Below, piece after piece: positions 8,459-17,053 of a stretch of 64,000 nt of DNA (position 1 is the stretch's first letter; the number at the start of each line of letters is the position of its first letter). Location: assembly GCA_022843905.1 (NCBI GenBank), contig JALHMT010000006.1, positions 1-64,000 on the forward strand, given 5' to 3'. The stretch comes from Rubrivivax sp. (GTDB taxonomy: Bacteria > Pseudomonadota > Gammaproteobacteria > Burkholderiales > Burkholderiaceae_C). The position numbers and the translations under genes were made by a program. The notes below the pieces were generated by a model that saw only the letters and a list, made by a program, of their open reading frames with translations, searched no databases and had not been told where the DNA came from.

Positions 8459-9749
8459 GGTCACCGCTCGCAAGGAGACTGGTCGCCTGGTCATCGACTT
8501 CTTCTTCCGGGGCGTGCGATGCCGGGAGCAGACGGCGCTTGTCGACAACGCGGCCAACCGCAAGCTGCTGCAGACTGTCGTCAACCGAATCAAGAAGGCC
8601 AAGGCTGACGGCAGCTTCCGCTACCCGGACTTCTTCCCCCACAGCACCCTCTGCGCGCGATTCGACGGACCGCCTGCGTCCTCAAGGCGTGCGGACGAGC
8701 CCCCTCAAGTCGAAGTGGCACCGCCCGCCCCAACCCCCACCTTCCGCACCTTCGCCGACGACTGGCTCACCAACCACAGCGTCGAGTGGCGCCGCTCCCA
8801 CATCCGCGTGCTGCGCTCCACCATCGACGGCCACCTGGTGCCGTACTTCGGCGACAGGCCCGTGGGCCAGATCGGCAAGTCCGACATCCTGGCCCTTCGC
8901 AACAAGCTGGCCGAAGTGCCCGGCCGCGCAGGCAAGGGCCTGTCGGCCAAGCGCATCAACGGCATCCTGGCGCCGCTGCGGCAGATGCTGGCCGAGGCCG
9001 CCGAGATCCACGGCTTCACCTCGCCGGCCGTGAACATCAAGCCGCTGCGCGTGCGCAAGAGCGACGTCCAGCCCTTCACCCTGACGGAGGTCCAGACCGT
9101 CATCCAGCGTTGCCGGGCCGACTACCGCCACTACTTCGTCACCCGCTTCTTCACCGGCATGCGCACCGGCGAAGTCCACGGCCTCAAGTGGAAGTACGTC
9201 GACTTCGAGCGCCGCTTGATCCTGGTGCGCGAGACCTTCGTGCTCGGCGAAGACGAGTACACCAAGACCGACAGCTCCCAGCGCGACATCCAGATGAGCC
9301 AGGTCGTCTTCGACGCCCTGCGCCAGCAGCACGCAGCCACCGCCAAGCTCAGCGAGTACGTCTTCTGCAACCGCGCCGGCGAACCGCTGGACAACAAGAA
9401 CTTCAGCGACCGCGTCTGGTACCCGCTGTTGCGCCACCTGGGCCTGCCCCCGCGCCGGCCCTACCAGATGCGCCACACCGCCGCCACGCTGTGGCTGGCC
9501 TCGGGCGAGGCGCCCGAGTGGATCGCACGCCAGCTCGGCCACGCCAGCACCGAGATGCTGTTCCGCGTCTACAGCCGCTACGTGCCCAACCTCACCCGGC
9601 GCGACGGCTCGGCCATCGACCGGCTGCTGGCCTCGCGCTTTGCCGGCATCAGCGAAGTCGAGACGGTCGCCAGGCAGCTGCCTTCGCCCAAGGAACAGCC
9701 GCCGCCAGCGAACGACGGCGACGGGGCGAGATGGGCCCTCGCCGCCTGA
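8451..9749 (+). CDS. Tyrosine recombinase / phage-type integrase
   Basis: 432-aa site-specific recombinase. It has an N-terminal arm-binding segment, a core-binding domain (about 100-185, starting TFRTFADDWLTNH) and a catalytic domain. The catalytic set is visible: arginine in GMRTGEVHGL (near 225), the H-x-x-R-like box MRHTAATLWL (near 345), LGH (near 365) and the nucleophile in YSRY (near 380). It probably integrated this element at tRNA-fMet. A longer frame starting at 8400 is rejected because it lies inside the upstream gene; the ATG at 8451 begins MAKVTARKE as in related integrases. Confidence 0.93.
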   Translation: MAKVTARKETGRLVIDFFFRGVRCREQTALVDNAANRKLLQTVVNRIKKAKADGSFRYPDFFPHSTLCARFDGPPASSRRADEPPQVEVAPPAPTPTFRTFADDWLTNHSVEWRRSHIRVLRSTIDGHLVPYFGDRPVGQIGKSDILALRNKLAEVPGRAGKGLSAKRINGILAPLRQMLAEAAEIHGFTSPAVNIKPLRVRKSDVQPFTLTEVQTVIQRCRADYRHYFVTRFFTGMRTGEVHGLKWKYVDFERRLILVRETFVLGEDEYTKTDSSQRDIQMSQVVFDALRQQHAATAKLSEYVFCNRAGEPLDNKNFSDRVWYPLLRHLGLPPRRPYQMRHTAATLWLASGEAPEWIARQLGHASTEMLFRVYSRYVPNLTRRDGSAIDRLLASRFAGISEVETVARQLPSPKEQPPPANDGDGARWALAA

Positions 9750-9883
9750 TTCACCGCCTGATCCGCCACCCCTGATCCACCGCAGCTTCAGCGTCATGCC
9801 AGCCGGGACCCGCCAAGCGGGCCGCCGGCAGGGCAGGGCGGAGCTCACCGCGAACCACTTCGACGCTTCCTGAGGTCCCCGTC

Positions 9884-10345
9884 ATGAACCCCATCGCCAC
9901 CCACCGCCCTTCCGCGAACCCACCCTTTCCCTTCGTCAAGCCCCGCCGCCACCCGAACTGCCTGTTCCTCGTGGTCCACCTGCGCAACGCCCCCTGCAGG
10001 CGGCTTCGCCGTCAGTTCTTCGGCCGCATGCACGCCGAAGCCCGACGCCTGGGCATCGTGCTGAGCCACAAGCTCGGCGTGTGCCTGCTGTTCGGCGCCG
10101 AACGCATCTGCACCAACGCCCACCGGCACCAGATGCTCAACTGGCTGATCGACCAGCCCGAGGTGGCCTCGGTCGGCATCGGCGAGCTGGCACACCTCGC
10201 CGACGTCTTCCAGCGCCGCATCCGGGCCGTCCGCCATGACGCCTCGGCCCCGCTGGAGGCCGCCTTCGCCGACGCCCTGGCCGAACGCGTGGCCGGCGGC
10301 GCGTTGGCGCAGTGGACGCAATACGTCAAGGGGCGCATGCAATGA
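9884..10345 (+). CDS. Hypothetical protein with YggL/DUF469-like pattern
   Basis: 153-aa soluble protein. After a proline-rich start, the stretch RRLRRQFFGRM (about 38-48) and later ICTNAHRHQMLNWL ... VGIGEL (about 82-107) recall the C-T-x2-H-x6-W-L ... S-E-L pattern of YggL (DUF469), a small ribosome-associated protein. This is a by-eye match and could be coincidental. The stop overlaps the next start as ATGA, so the two genes form a unit. It lies just after the integrase and probably belongs to the element. Confidence 0.55.
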   Translation: MNPIATHRPSANPPFPFVKPRRHPNCLFLVVHLRNAPCRRLRRQFFGRMHAEARRLGIVLSHKLGVCLLFGAERICTNAHRHQMLNWLIDQPEVASVGIGELAHLADVFQRRIRAVRHDASAPLEAAFADALAERVAGGALAQWTQYVKGRMQ

Positions 10346-11223
10346 GCCGCCGCCCCTCCGCACAGTCGTCCGCACAGCCGTCCGCACAGTCACCCGCACA
10401 GTCGTCCGCGCGGGCGACCCTGTCGTTTCCGCTCGACCGGCCCGGCGCCGTCTACCTGCTACCGCACTTCAACCGCAAGCGCTTCAAGGTCGGCTGGAGC
10501 CACCGACCCTTGCAACGCATCCAGCAGTTGCCGGAGTTCGCTGCCAAGGCCCTGGATCTTCGTGCCACGCAGGTCGCCTGGTTCTCCCGGGCGCAGCGGG
10601 CGCACGAGGTCGAGCAGCTGCTGCACCGCGGGCTGGCGCCCTACAGCGTCGAGCTGGACCACCGGGGCGACGGCCACACCGAGTGGTTCGACACCCGGGG
10701 CTTCCTGCTGGCGCGCCGCATCATCGTCCTCATGCCGGCGGCCGGGAGCCGGGATCGCCCCAACCGGACCCCGATCCGTTTGCAGCTCCTGTCCGAGGCT
10801 GAGGAGGCCCCGGCGCCGGGCACCCAGGCGCTGCTGCCGCGCGAGCCCGGCGCGCTGGACGCCTGGTACCGCATCGAAGACCTCTGGCTGCGCCTGGGCG
10901 AGCAAGTGCCCCTGGCACTGGAACTCGACTCGGTCGACCGCAATCAGCGCTGCCTGCTCTGGTTGGGCCTGCGCCGCCTGGACGCGCCGCGCAGCTTTCT
11001 GTTGCGCAGCCGCACCGTGAACCTGGAGACCTACCAGTGGCATGAAGACGGTCAGCGGCGCAGCCTGGTCACCCTAATGGACTGGCACCAGGACGACCTC
11101 GCCCTGCACCTGGTCCCCGGCAGCCAGCTGCGTCGCTGGGGAGACGGCGACATCGTCGCAGACCTCTTGCGGCAACACTTGGCCCGCCACGCCATCCCAC
11201 TGCACCCGGAGCGCAGCCGATGA
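10342..11223 (+). CDS. GIY-YIG-like (Mug113/T5orf172-type) domain protein
   Basis: 293 aa. Residues about 1-25 are low complexity (SAQ repeats from a 12-bp DNA repeat). The domain at about 30-130 fits Mug113-type GIY-YIG proteins: AVYLL, then FKVGWSHRPLQRIQQL in the Y-x-G-x(n)-R position, then HEVEQLLHRGLAP and HTEWFD, matching the E-x2-L-H ... EWF signature. The C-terminal half is unrecognised. Nuclease activity is not certain because these relatives are poorly characterised. The start is the ATG overlapping the upstream stop. Confidence 0.6.
   Translation: MSRRPSAQSSAQPSAQSPAQSSARATLSFPLDRPGAVYLLPHFNRKRFKVGWSHRPLQRIQQLPEFAAKALDLRATQVAWFSRAQRAHEVEQLLHRGLAPYSVELDHRGDGHTEWFDTRGFLLARRIIVLMPAAGSRDRPNRTPIRLQLLSEAEEAPAPGTQALLPREPGALDAWYRIEDLWLRLGEQVPLALELDSVDRNQRCLLWLGLRRLDAPRSFLLRSRTVNLETYQWHEDGQRRSLVTLMDWHQDDLALHLVPGSQLRRWGDGDIVADLLRQHLARHAIPLHPERSR
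10357..10410 (+). repeat. 12-bp coding tandem repeat (about 4.5 copies)
   Basis: Four copies of YCCGCACAGYCR at 10357, 10369, 10381 and 10393, plus a partial fifth, encode the SAQS/SAQP/PAQS string at the N-terminus of the GIY-YIG-like protein. Being a multiple of three, copy-number change would lengthen or shorten the tail without breaking the frame. Confidence 0.8.
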
Positions 11224-11261
11224 GCGGGGAGCCCTATAGCCAGGCGCTTAAGGCCGGGCGT

Positions 11262-11507
11262 TCAAAGCCGGGCGTTGAGCACAAGCTCCGAGAGCGTGAC
11301 CCCGAGCGCCGCAGCCACGCGCGTCATCGACATCAGACCGACGTTCTGCTCACCGCGCTCGATGCTCGACATGTACGAGCGGTCGACTCCGGAGCGGTAA
11401 GCCAGCTCCTCCTGCGAGATCCCGCGCTCCTTGCGCGCTTCGCGGACGGACGCCCCGAAGGCCACCAGCACGGGGTGACCAGCGTGGGTGGGCGAAGCGC
11501 GGGGCAT
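11262..11507 (-). CDS. XRE-family transcriptional regulator
   Basis: 81-aa Cro/C1-type regulator. The helix-turn-helix is clear: SVREARKERGISQEELAYRS, then DRSYMSSIERGEQNVGLMSM (about 18-60). This subtype resembles single-domain regulators found on islands. The ATG at 11507 is chosen; an in-frame TTG at 11513 adds two residues. It is convergent with the GIY-YIG-like gene and divergent from the lipoprotein genes, and may mark the right side of the integrated element (inference). Confidence 0.85.
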   Translation of the reverse strand: MPRASPTHAGHPVLVAFGASVREARKERGISQEELAYRSGVDRSYMSSIERGEQNVGLMSMTRVAAALGVTLSELVLNARL

Positions 11508-11587
11508 GCCCAATGGTCATGATTTGACGACGGTCGCACCACGGACGATCATCTACAGAACTTCAGCTATTTCTCAGTGGAGACCTC

Positions 11588-12163
11588 ATGAATCCCCTCA
11601 ATCGCAGGTCCCTCGTCTCTCTGGCGCTGCGGACACTGTTCCTCCCGCTGGCCTTCGTGCTGCTGTCGGTGCCCGGCTGCGGGGGTGGCGAGACGGCAAG
11701 CCCTTCGGCCTCGGTCGCCAGCGCCGAGAACTGGGCGCGACTGCGCGAGTTCACGCTGGCGCCGGGTGTCCTGCGCAGGCCGGCCACCGCCATCGAGCAG
11801 CAGAACCTGCGGGTGGACTACCTGGTGGACTTCCAGTCCAACACGCACCTGCCGACCTTCCAGCTGGTCGGGCACCTGCTGCCGAAGGGCGAGGCCCTGT
11901 TGTCGCCGGACTCGGGGCTGAACCGGGTGGTGGTCCAGTTCTGCGGTCAGCAGGCCTACGCCTGTGGTGAGCCCTTCACGCGGCTGTGCACCTTGACGGT
12001 GGGGTGGCTCGACCAGGCCAAGCGGCGGCTGCAGTGCGGTGCCGGCGACCCGGCGGTGGAGGTGGCGCCGGGGCCGTACGTGTTCGTGGCCTCGGCTTGC
12101 TACACCGACAGCAAGGGGACGCGTGTCTGCAACAGCATCAGCCGGGACGTGGTCCTGCAGTAG
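11588..12163 (+). CDS. Predicted lipoprotein, function unknown
   Basis: 191 aa. The basic N-terminus and hydrophobic stretch (about 10-30) end in the lipobox VPGC, so the protein should be lipid-anchored in the envelope. The mature part has five further cysteines (such as QFCGQQAYACGE and ACYTDSKGTRVCN), which suggests disulfides. GGAGA lies 8 bp before the ATG. It is the first of four closely packed plus-strand genes, three of them lipoproteins. No family recognised. Confidence 0.75.
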   Translation: MNPLNRRSLVSLALRTLFLPLAFVLLSVPGCGGGETASPSASVASAENWARLREFTLAPGVLRRPATAIEQQNLRVDYLVDFQSNTHLPTFQLVGHLLPKGEALLSPDSGLNRVVVQFCGQQAYACGEPFTRLCTLTVGWLDQAKRRLQCGAGDPAVEVAPGPYVFVASACYTDSKGTRVCNSISRDVVLQ

Positions 12164-12168
12164 GCGGC

Positions 12169-12522
12169 ATGTTGGAAAAGCCACCCCTCGCACCGTCAAC
12201 GATTCACGTCGTCGAGTCCGGTGATCCTCGGGAAGCGCTGGAGCGGGAGCTGTTCCTGGCCATCGCGCTGGGTGGGGATCGGCGGCGGATCGAGGTATTG
12301 AACCGGATGCTGACGCCGGCGGCCAATGAGGTGCTGGCAGTGGCGACTGCCGACGTGGGGGTGGCCAGACGACGGGCGGGCAGGCGCGACCCGGGCTTTA
12401 AGGAAAGTCCACGGAAAGTCCAGTCATTCATGCCCACACCCCTTGGCACGTCTACAGGCACGGGAAGCCCCGTGAACGTGGGCGTGGGGGGTATGGGCCA
12501 CATCACGGGAGAACTCACTTGA
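12169..12522 (+). CDS. Small hypothetical protein
   Basis: 117 aa, starting 6 bp after the first lipoprotein gene and overlapping the next start (TTGA). The first 65 residues look like a helical soluble protein (VESGDPREALERELFLAIALGG ... EVLNRMLTPAANEVLAVA). The tail is glycine/threonine-rich and less protein-like, so the end may not be functional. No signal peptide. The call rests mainly on close spacing and plausible composition in the first half. Confidence 0.45.
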   Translation: MLEKPPLAPSTIHVVESGDPREALERELFLAIALGGDRRRIEVLNRMLTPAANEVLAVATADVGVARRRAGRRDPGFKESPRKVQSFMPTPLGTSTGTGSPVNVGVGGMGHITGELT

Positions 12523-13136
12523 AGCACATTGCACTTGGCGCGACCGCAGCGGCGGTCCTTTCGATCCTCGCCGGATGCGCCAGCATCACCCCCACCGTGG
12601 AGACAACCCCGGGGTATGCCATCTATGACATCAAGGCCGCCCCCGGCTTGACGCACTCGCAGGTGGCTGCCGCGGTGAAGACCTCGCTGCAGAAGAGCAT
12701 GAGCACGGTGCAAATCACCAATGCCATCCCGCCCTCGCCGCTGCCGGAGAAGGCCGGGCGGTTCCAGCTGGTCTCGCCGCTCAAGGGAACGGGTCTGGCG
12801 GCGCTCGCGGCGGCGTCTGGCCAGAGCCTGCAGGTGCCGAGCTGCGAGGGCGCGATCATGACCGCCCAGGCTGCCGACTCGTCGATGCGCATGTACGGAG
12901 AGGCGACGAGCTTCTTTGCCTGTGTGATGCCGTACCAGGGCGGCTGGGCTCTCAACGTCTACACGACGTTCCGCAAAGCCTCCGGCGCCTTCAACCCGCA
13001 GACGATGGCCGCCACGATCTTGAAGCCGCTGACCGGCGACTCCAGCCAGTTCATTCCGCGCACCATCAACGGCATGGTGGAGGCCGTGCGTGCGACCGGC
13101 GCGACGATCACGCTGGTGGAGGCTTTTCCGTCATGA
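12519..13136 (+). CDS. Predicted lipoprotein, function unknown
   Basis: 205 aa beginning at a TTG with GGGAGA upstream, overlapping the previous stop by 3 bp. The signal peptide ends in the lipobox LAGC at about residue 20. The mature domain contains a VETTPGYAIYDIKAAPG segment and two distant cysteines (PSCEGA and FFACVM). No recognised family. The stop overlaps the next ATG (ATGA), so translation of the two lipoproteins is coupled and they may act together in the envelope. Confidence 0.75.
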   Translation: MKHIALGATAAAVLSILAGCASITPTVETTPGYAIYDIKAAPGLTHSQVAAAVKTSLQKSMSTVQITNAIPPSPLPEKAGRFQLVSPLKGTGLAALAAASGQSLQVPSCEGAIMTAQAADSSMRMYGEATSFFACVMPYQGGWALNVYTTFRKASGAFNPQTMAATILKPLTGDSSQFIPRTINGMVEAVRATGATITLVEAFPS

Positions 13137-13534
13137 CCGGGCCTCGCGGATTGGTGGCACTGATCACTCTGGGTCTTGCGATCGCGGGCCTGCTCGGTTG
13201 CTCACCGGGGCGGCAAGCAGGGGTGGCTTCGCCGGCAGCGGTGGAAACCTCCCCCTTGGCCCAGGCAGAGCTCTGCGTGACCTCGGAGGTGCGGCTGGAG
13301 TCCGGCTGCAAGCCAGGGCAGCGCGTGGTCTTCATGCCCGAGCGCTTCGGCAACGAGCAACTGCCGGTGATGTTCGCGTCGATGAATTGCGACCTTCGCT
13401 ATGCGGTGGCCATGACCAACGGAGGGGTCACCTGCATCTTCATGAAGGCGCGTGCGCCACAGGCCCCGAGCGAGGCGGGTGAGTCTGGGGTGGCGGGGCC
13501 GGCGCAGGCGCCCAGTGCTCCGGCGGGCAAGTGA
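13133..13534 (+). CDS. Small predicted lipoprotein
   Basis: 133 aa. Signal peptide with lipobox LLGC at about residue 23. The mature domain has four cysteines (ELC, SGCKPG, MNCDLRY, VTCIFM), probably paired, and a proline/alanine-rich tail. It is the last gene of the lipoprotein run, overlapping the preceding stop by 4 bp. Function unknown. Confidence 0.7.
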   Translation: MTGPRGLVALITLGLAIAGLLGCSPGRQAGVASPAAVETSPLAQAELCVTSEVRLESGCKPGQRVVFMPERFGNEQLPVMFASMNCDLRYAVAMTNGGVTCIFMKARAPQAPSEAGESGVAGPAQAPSAPAGK

Positions 13535-13891
13535 AGGCGCGTCGCTGACCTGGGGTGGGCCCTGTCATGCGGGAGGGAAGCGTGGGATCGCTTCCCCGGG
13601 GCAGGCTGCCGATCGGCCGGCCACGCGAACACGGCGCAGGTCGGAGTGTCAGCCGCGGCAGCCTCGGTGGGACGGCGATGCTCGGAAATCCGGGGCCACG
13701 TGTTGCCCCGGGCCCTGATCCGCTCTGCAGCGTCGATCACGGTCGGGGACGCCCGCCCTTGGTCGGGAACCTTGAGCAGCATCGCGTCCGGCCGCGCCAT
13801 CTGTTGGATGGCGAAGCGCTCAACGTCTAACCGTCTGCCCGTGCCAAACGCCACCGTGTCGAACCCGAAGCGCCGGACACCCTGCAGGCAG
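13535..13891. other. Gene-free or decayed stretch between lipoproteins and the SDR remnant
   Basis: Open frames exist on both strands because of high GC, but none has a ribosome-binding site or recognisable domain. A minus-strand frame at about 13680-13850 looks mildly protein-like (RPDAMLLKVPDQGRA) and may be residue of a decayed gene upstream of the SDR remnant. I cannot name it. Confidence 0.4.
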
Positions 13892-14553
13892 TCATGCCGT
13901 CGCGGCCGCAGGTGCTGTCTGCAAGCCCAGGTCTGCGGCGCGGCGCTTGAGCAGGCCGATGCTGTCCGACAGCGGGCCGGGCTGAACTGCAGCAACAGTT
14001 AAGGCTTGTGTGACACCTGCCCTCACACGCAGGCGGTCGCGCTACTCCAGTGTGTCCGGGCATGTGTTGCATAAGCCTTAAAGGCAGATGTCGTGCGCCG
14101 CGTCAATGCGGTTTCGGCAGGCCGGCGCCCACCCCGTTGACGATGCTGCCGCGACCTCGGGCCCAGGCCGGCCAACACCGCCTGTGTGGCGTGGATGATG
14201 GTGAAGTACATGGCGTCCATCGCCGCGTGCCAGTCCGCTGCGGTCAGCTCGAAGGGCGGCGTGCGCTGCGCGGCGCCGGCGGTGCTGAGCAGCATGTCCA
14301 CCGGTCTCAGTGCGGCTTTGACGTTGCGCACAATCGCCTCGGCGTCTTTCGCGTGGAGCAGGTCGGCCGCGACGGTGCGCACCGCATGTCCCTGCTGCTG
14401 CAGCCAGCGGGCGCTGACCTGCAGGTTATCCGCCGATCGGGAGGCGATGGCGATCCGGGCCCCTTCGACTGCGAACGCATGTGCGCAGGCCAGGCCGATG
14501 CCCTTGCTACCCCCGGTGATCAGCACCACCTGTCCTGTCAGTCCCAGGTCCAT
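13892..14553 (-). pseudogene. Broken short-chain dehydrogenase/reductase (SDR)
   Basis: The first 130 codons encode a normal SDR start: the NAD-binding TGGSKGIG, a helix with A-x-x-x-A-F-A, and the LSTAGAA equivalent of NNAG. After HATQAVLAGLG the frame is lost: a +1 frame continues GRGSIVNGVGAG then stops, and the YxxxK active-site region cannot be found. About 250 bp further on a third frame encodes a typical SDR end (AAVQPGPLSDSIGLLKRRAADLG) and stops at 13892. The middle of the gene is therefore deleted or scrambled. Position and orientation suggest it was the last gene of the aromatic operon. Confidence 0.75.
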
Positions 14554-14587
14554 GCGATCACTCCGTGAACATCGACTGATGATCCGC

Positions 14588-16273
14588 CTATGGAGCGATC
14601 ACCCCCTGGGGCTGCCCGCCCGGCTGTCCCCTGCGCGCACCGCGAATCGTATCGACAAGGCCCAGGCAGTCTGCGGGGCAGCGATCGCTCCGCCAAGCCA
14701 CATGCTGGTCCGGACGTGACAGCACCAGCGCCCGGTCGTACACCTCGGCACCGGTATCGGCGTCTAGATCGAGCACCTGCATCGGAACCCCACGGCTGCG
14801 CGCCGCCGACAACAGGGGCTCCACATCCACCCATGCATCTCGTCGGATCAGGGTGTAGCCGCTGCCCAGCGCGTCGTACAGGGAACGGCCATCCTTCAGC
14901 CACACGTGCGGCGTGCGACATCCGGGTACGGTCGACGGCGTGAATGTCGACATCGTGTAGGTCGGCGCGGGCTCGTCGTCGTAGGCGATCAATGGGGAGT
15001 GATCGTAGAAGTAGCCGAAGTTCAAGCCGCCGCAACAGTACTGCTGCACGTTGAGGTCGTAGAGGGCACGACCTGCGGCAGTCCGCGCTGCCTCGCCTTC
15101 GTTTCCCTCCGCTTCAATGTTCGCAGGGACGCCCTCTCGCTGCGCCTGCAACGCGAGCGCGTGGTTCATCGCGAATCTGGAGACTTGCTCCGTGATCGGC
15201 AGGCGTTCCGCTTCATAGGCTTCCAGCATGCCCGGGCCACCCCAGCCTTGCAGATGGGCGGCCAGCGTCCAGGACAGTTCCATCGCGTCGGCGATGCCAG
15301 CGTTCATGCCGTAGCCTGCCATCGGGATCCACAAGTGCGCTGCATCGCCACAGATGAATGCCCGGCGGTCGCGGAACCTGTCGGCAACGAGTCGGCGTCC
15401 CACCCAATCCTCCTTGGACAGCAGTTCGTACCGGAAGTCAGGCCCGACACCGAGAATCTGCCGGACAGCCCAGTCACGGTCCACAGAGTCGAAAGTCTCG
15501 TCTGCACCGAGGTAGTTGTGCAGCAGCCAGGTTTCCTTGCCGTCGATGGCGTAAACATTGCCGCAGCGTCGAGGGTTCAGCGCGAAGGTTGCCCACGCCG
15601 GCACATGCTTGAGCAGACCGAGCAGCGCCGGAGCCCTGAAGTAGGTGGACTGCACGCGTCCCACCACATCGGTGCCGACCAGTCTGGCGCCGATGCCCTT
15701 TCTCACCATGGACCGGCCACCGTCGCAGCCGATCATGAAGTCGCAGCGCACGCGCAGCGTGACGTCGGTGTCCAGGTTGTTCGCCGTGGCCGTGATGCCG
15801 TTCTCGTCCTGCATGAAGTCCTGGATCTCAGTGCGATTCAGGATCGAGAGGTTCGGGCAGGCCTTGGCGTGCGCGAACAGGATCGGCTCCAGGAAAATCT
15901 GGTTAATGCGGTGAGGTGGTTCCGGCGTCGGCCACCAGGTGTCGGGGCCACCGGTGGCCGCGTATCGGTCCTTGCGGGCTGGAATCGGGATGCGCGACAA
16001 CTCGATGCCGGTGAACGTCGTGCGGTAGGCCACGTCGTTGGGGTAGTCGGCCGGCAGGCCGGCGTCGCGCAGTGACCGGGCAACACCGAGGCGCCGGAAG
16101 ACCTCCATCGAACGCGCCGACACGTGATTGCATTTGACGTTAGGAGGCTCGCCATGGTGCCGGATCTCGGCCACAAGGACCTCGATGCCCCGCTGCGCGA
16201 GGTCCATCGCCAGTGTCAGTCCGACCGGACCGGCGCCCACGACGAGAACCCGGGTTTGAAGATCTGCAGGCAT
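14588..16273 (-). CDS. FAD-dependent aromatic-ring monooxygenase (PheA/TfdB/MhpA type)
   Basis: 561-aa class A flavoprotein monooxygenase. It should hydroxylate a phenolic substrate using NAD(P)H and O2. The three fingerprints are present: GAGPVGLTLA with an acidic residue ending the second strand (about 12-35), the DG motif CDGGRSMVRKGIG (about 184-196), and the GD motif FICGDAAHLWIPMAGYGMNAG (about 300-320). The C-terminal thioredoxin-like domain typical of the phenol hydroxylase branch follows (about 430-550). It lies 40 bp after the aldolase-family gene in the dioxygenase operon, so it probably acts on a later phenolic intermediate. The exact substrate cannot be read from sequence. Confidence 0.88.
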   Translation of the reverse strand: MPADLQTRVLVVGAGPVGLTLAMDLAQRGIEVLVAEIRHHGEPPNVKCNHVSARSMEVFRRLGVARSLRDAGLPADYPNDVAYRTTFTGIELSRIPIPARKDRYAATGGPDTWWPTPEPPHRINQIFLEPILFAHAKACPNLSILNRTEIQDFMQDENGITATANNLDTDVTLRVRCDFMIGCDGGRSMVRKGIGARLVGTDVVGRVQSTYFRAPALLGLLKHVPAWATFALNPRRCGNVYAIDGKETWLLHNYLGADETFDSVDRDWAVRQILGVGPDFRYELLSKEDWVGRRLVADRFRDRRAFICGDAAHLWIPMAGYGMNAGIADAMELSWTLAAHLQGWGGPGMLEAYEAERLPITEQVSRFAMNHALALQAQREGVPANIEAEGNEGEAARTAAGRALYDLNVQQYCCGGLNFGYFYDHSPLIAYDDEPAPTYTMSTFTPSTVPGCRTPHVWLKDGRSLYDALGSGYTLIRRDAWVDVEPLLSAARSRGVPMQVLDLDADTGAEVYDRALVLSRPDQHVAWRSDRCPADCLGLVDTIRGARRGQPGGQPQGVIAP

Positions 16274-16312
16274 CGTTCTGTCCGTTGAGTGCCCCGCGCG
16301 CGGGGCAGAGTT

Positions 16313-17053
16313 TCAGGTGTCCCAGCGGATGCCTGCCCGCCGCAGCATGGCATCGAAGATCGTCTGGTGGGTCTTTCCCTGCCCGGCCACCCTGGTCGCC
16401 GGCACCTTGCGCAGGATGTCCGTGGAGATGGATCGGTTCGGCCCGACCCCGGCGTCGGCGGCCAGCTGGATTTCGCAGGCGCGCTGCATCACCCAGAGGC
16501 GGTTGAAAGCCGTAGGCAGGGTGGGCCCGAGCGCGAGCAGGCCGTGGTTGCGCAGCACCAGATGATGGTGATCCGCCAGCGACCGGACGAGCCGCGGCTG
16601 CTCGTCGAGTTGGGTCGTCACACCCTCGTAATCGTGGTATCCGACGTCGTCGTGCAGCATCGCGCTGTAGAAGTTGTCATGCCGAATGCCTTCCTCCTTG
16701 CATGCGACCGCGCAGCCGGCCGTCGTGTGCACGTGCATCACGCAGTGCGCGTCGGGGCGTGATGCATGGATCGCCGAGTGGATCACGAAGCCGGCCCGGT
16801 TCACTTCGTAGGCGCTGCCATCCAGAACCGCCCCGTTGATATCGAGCTTCACCAGGTTGTCCGGTGTCACTTCGGCGTAGTGCAGGCCGAAGGGGTTGAT
16901 CAGGTACTGTTCTGGCTCGCCGGGTCCGACTGGAATCCGCAGCGTGATGTGGTTGAAGATCAGCTCCGTCCAACCCAGCCAGTCGAACAATCGATAGCAG
17001 GACGCCAATTGCCGGCGGGCCGCGTGCTCGGCGGCGTCTGTTCCGCCTGTCAT
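16313..17053 (-). CDS. Class II aldolase/adducin family protein
   Basis: 246 aa, the normal size for L-fuculose-phosphate-aldolase-like enzymes. Metal-binding histidines are visible in HCVMHVHTTAG (H-x-H, about 115-120) and in VLRNHGLLALG (about 187). In aromatic pathways some relatives (for example CmtD of p-cumate breakdown) remove CO2 from a carboxylated ring product rather than doing aldol chemistry. A decarboxylase role on a carboxylated diol or ring-cleavage product is therefore a reasonable inference here. The ATG at 17053 overlaps the stop of the 62-aa gene; a longer frame into the beta-subunit gene is rejected. Confidence 0.87.
   Translation of the reverse strand: MTGGTDAAEHAARRQLASCYRLFDWLGWTELIFNHITLRIPVGPGEPEQYLINPFGLHYAEVTPDNLVKLDINGAVLDGSAYEVNRAGFVIHSAIHASRPDAHCVMHVHTTAGCAVACKEEGIRHDNFYSAMLHDDVGYHDYEGVTTQLDEQPRLVRSLADHHHLVLRNHGLLALGPTLPTAFNRLWVMQRACEIQLAADAGVGPNRSISTDILRKVPATRVAGQGKTHQTIFDAMLRRAGIRWDT

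Noticed and set aside
10357-10410. Possible CRISPR array
   Set aside because: Unit is 12 bp with no spacers and lies in frame in a gene; it is a coding tandem repeat. No CRISPR array was seen in the window.
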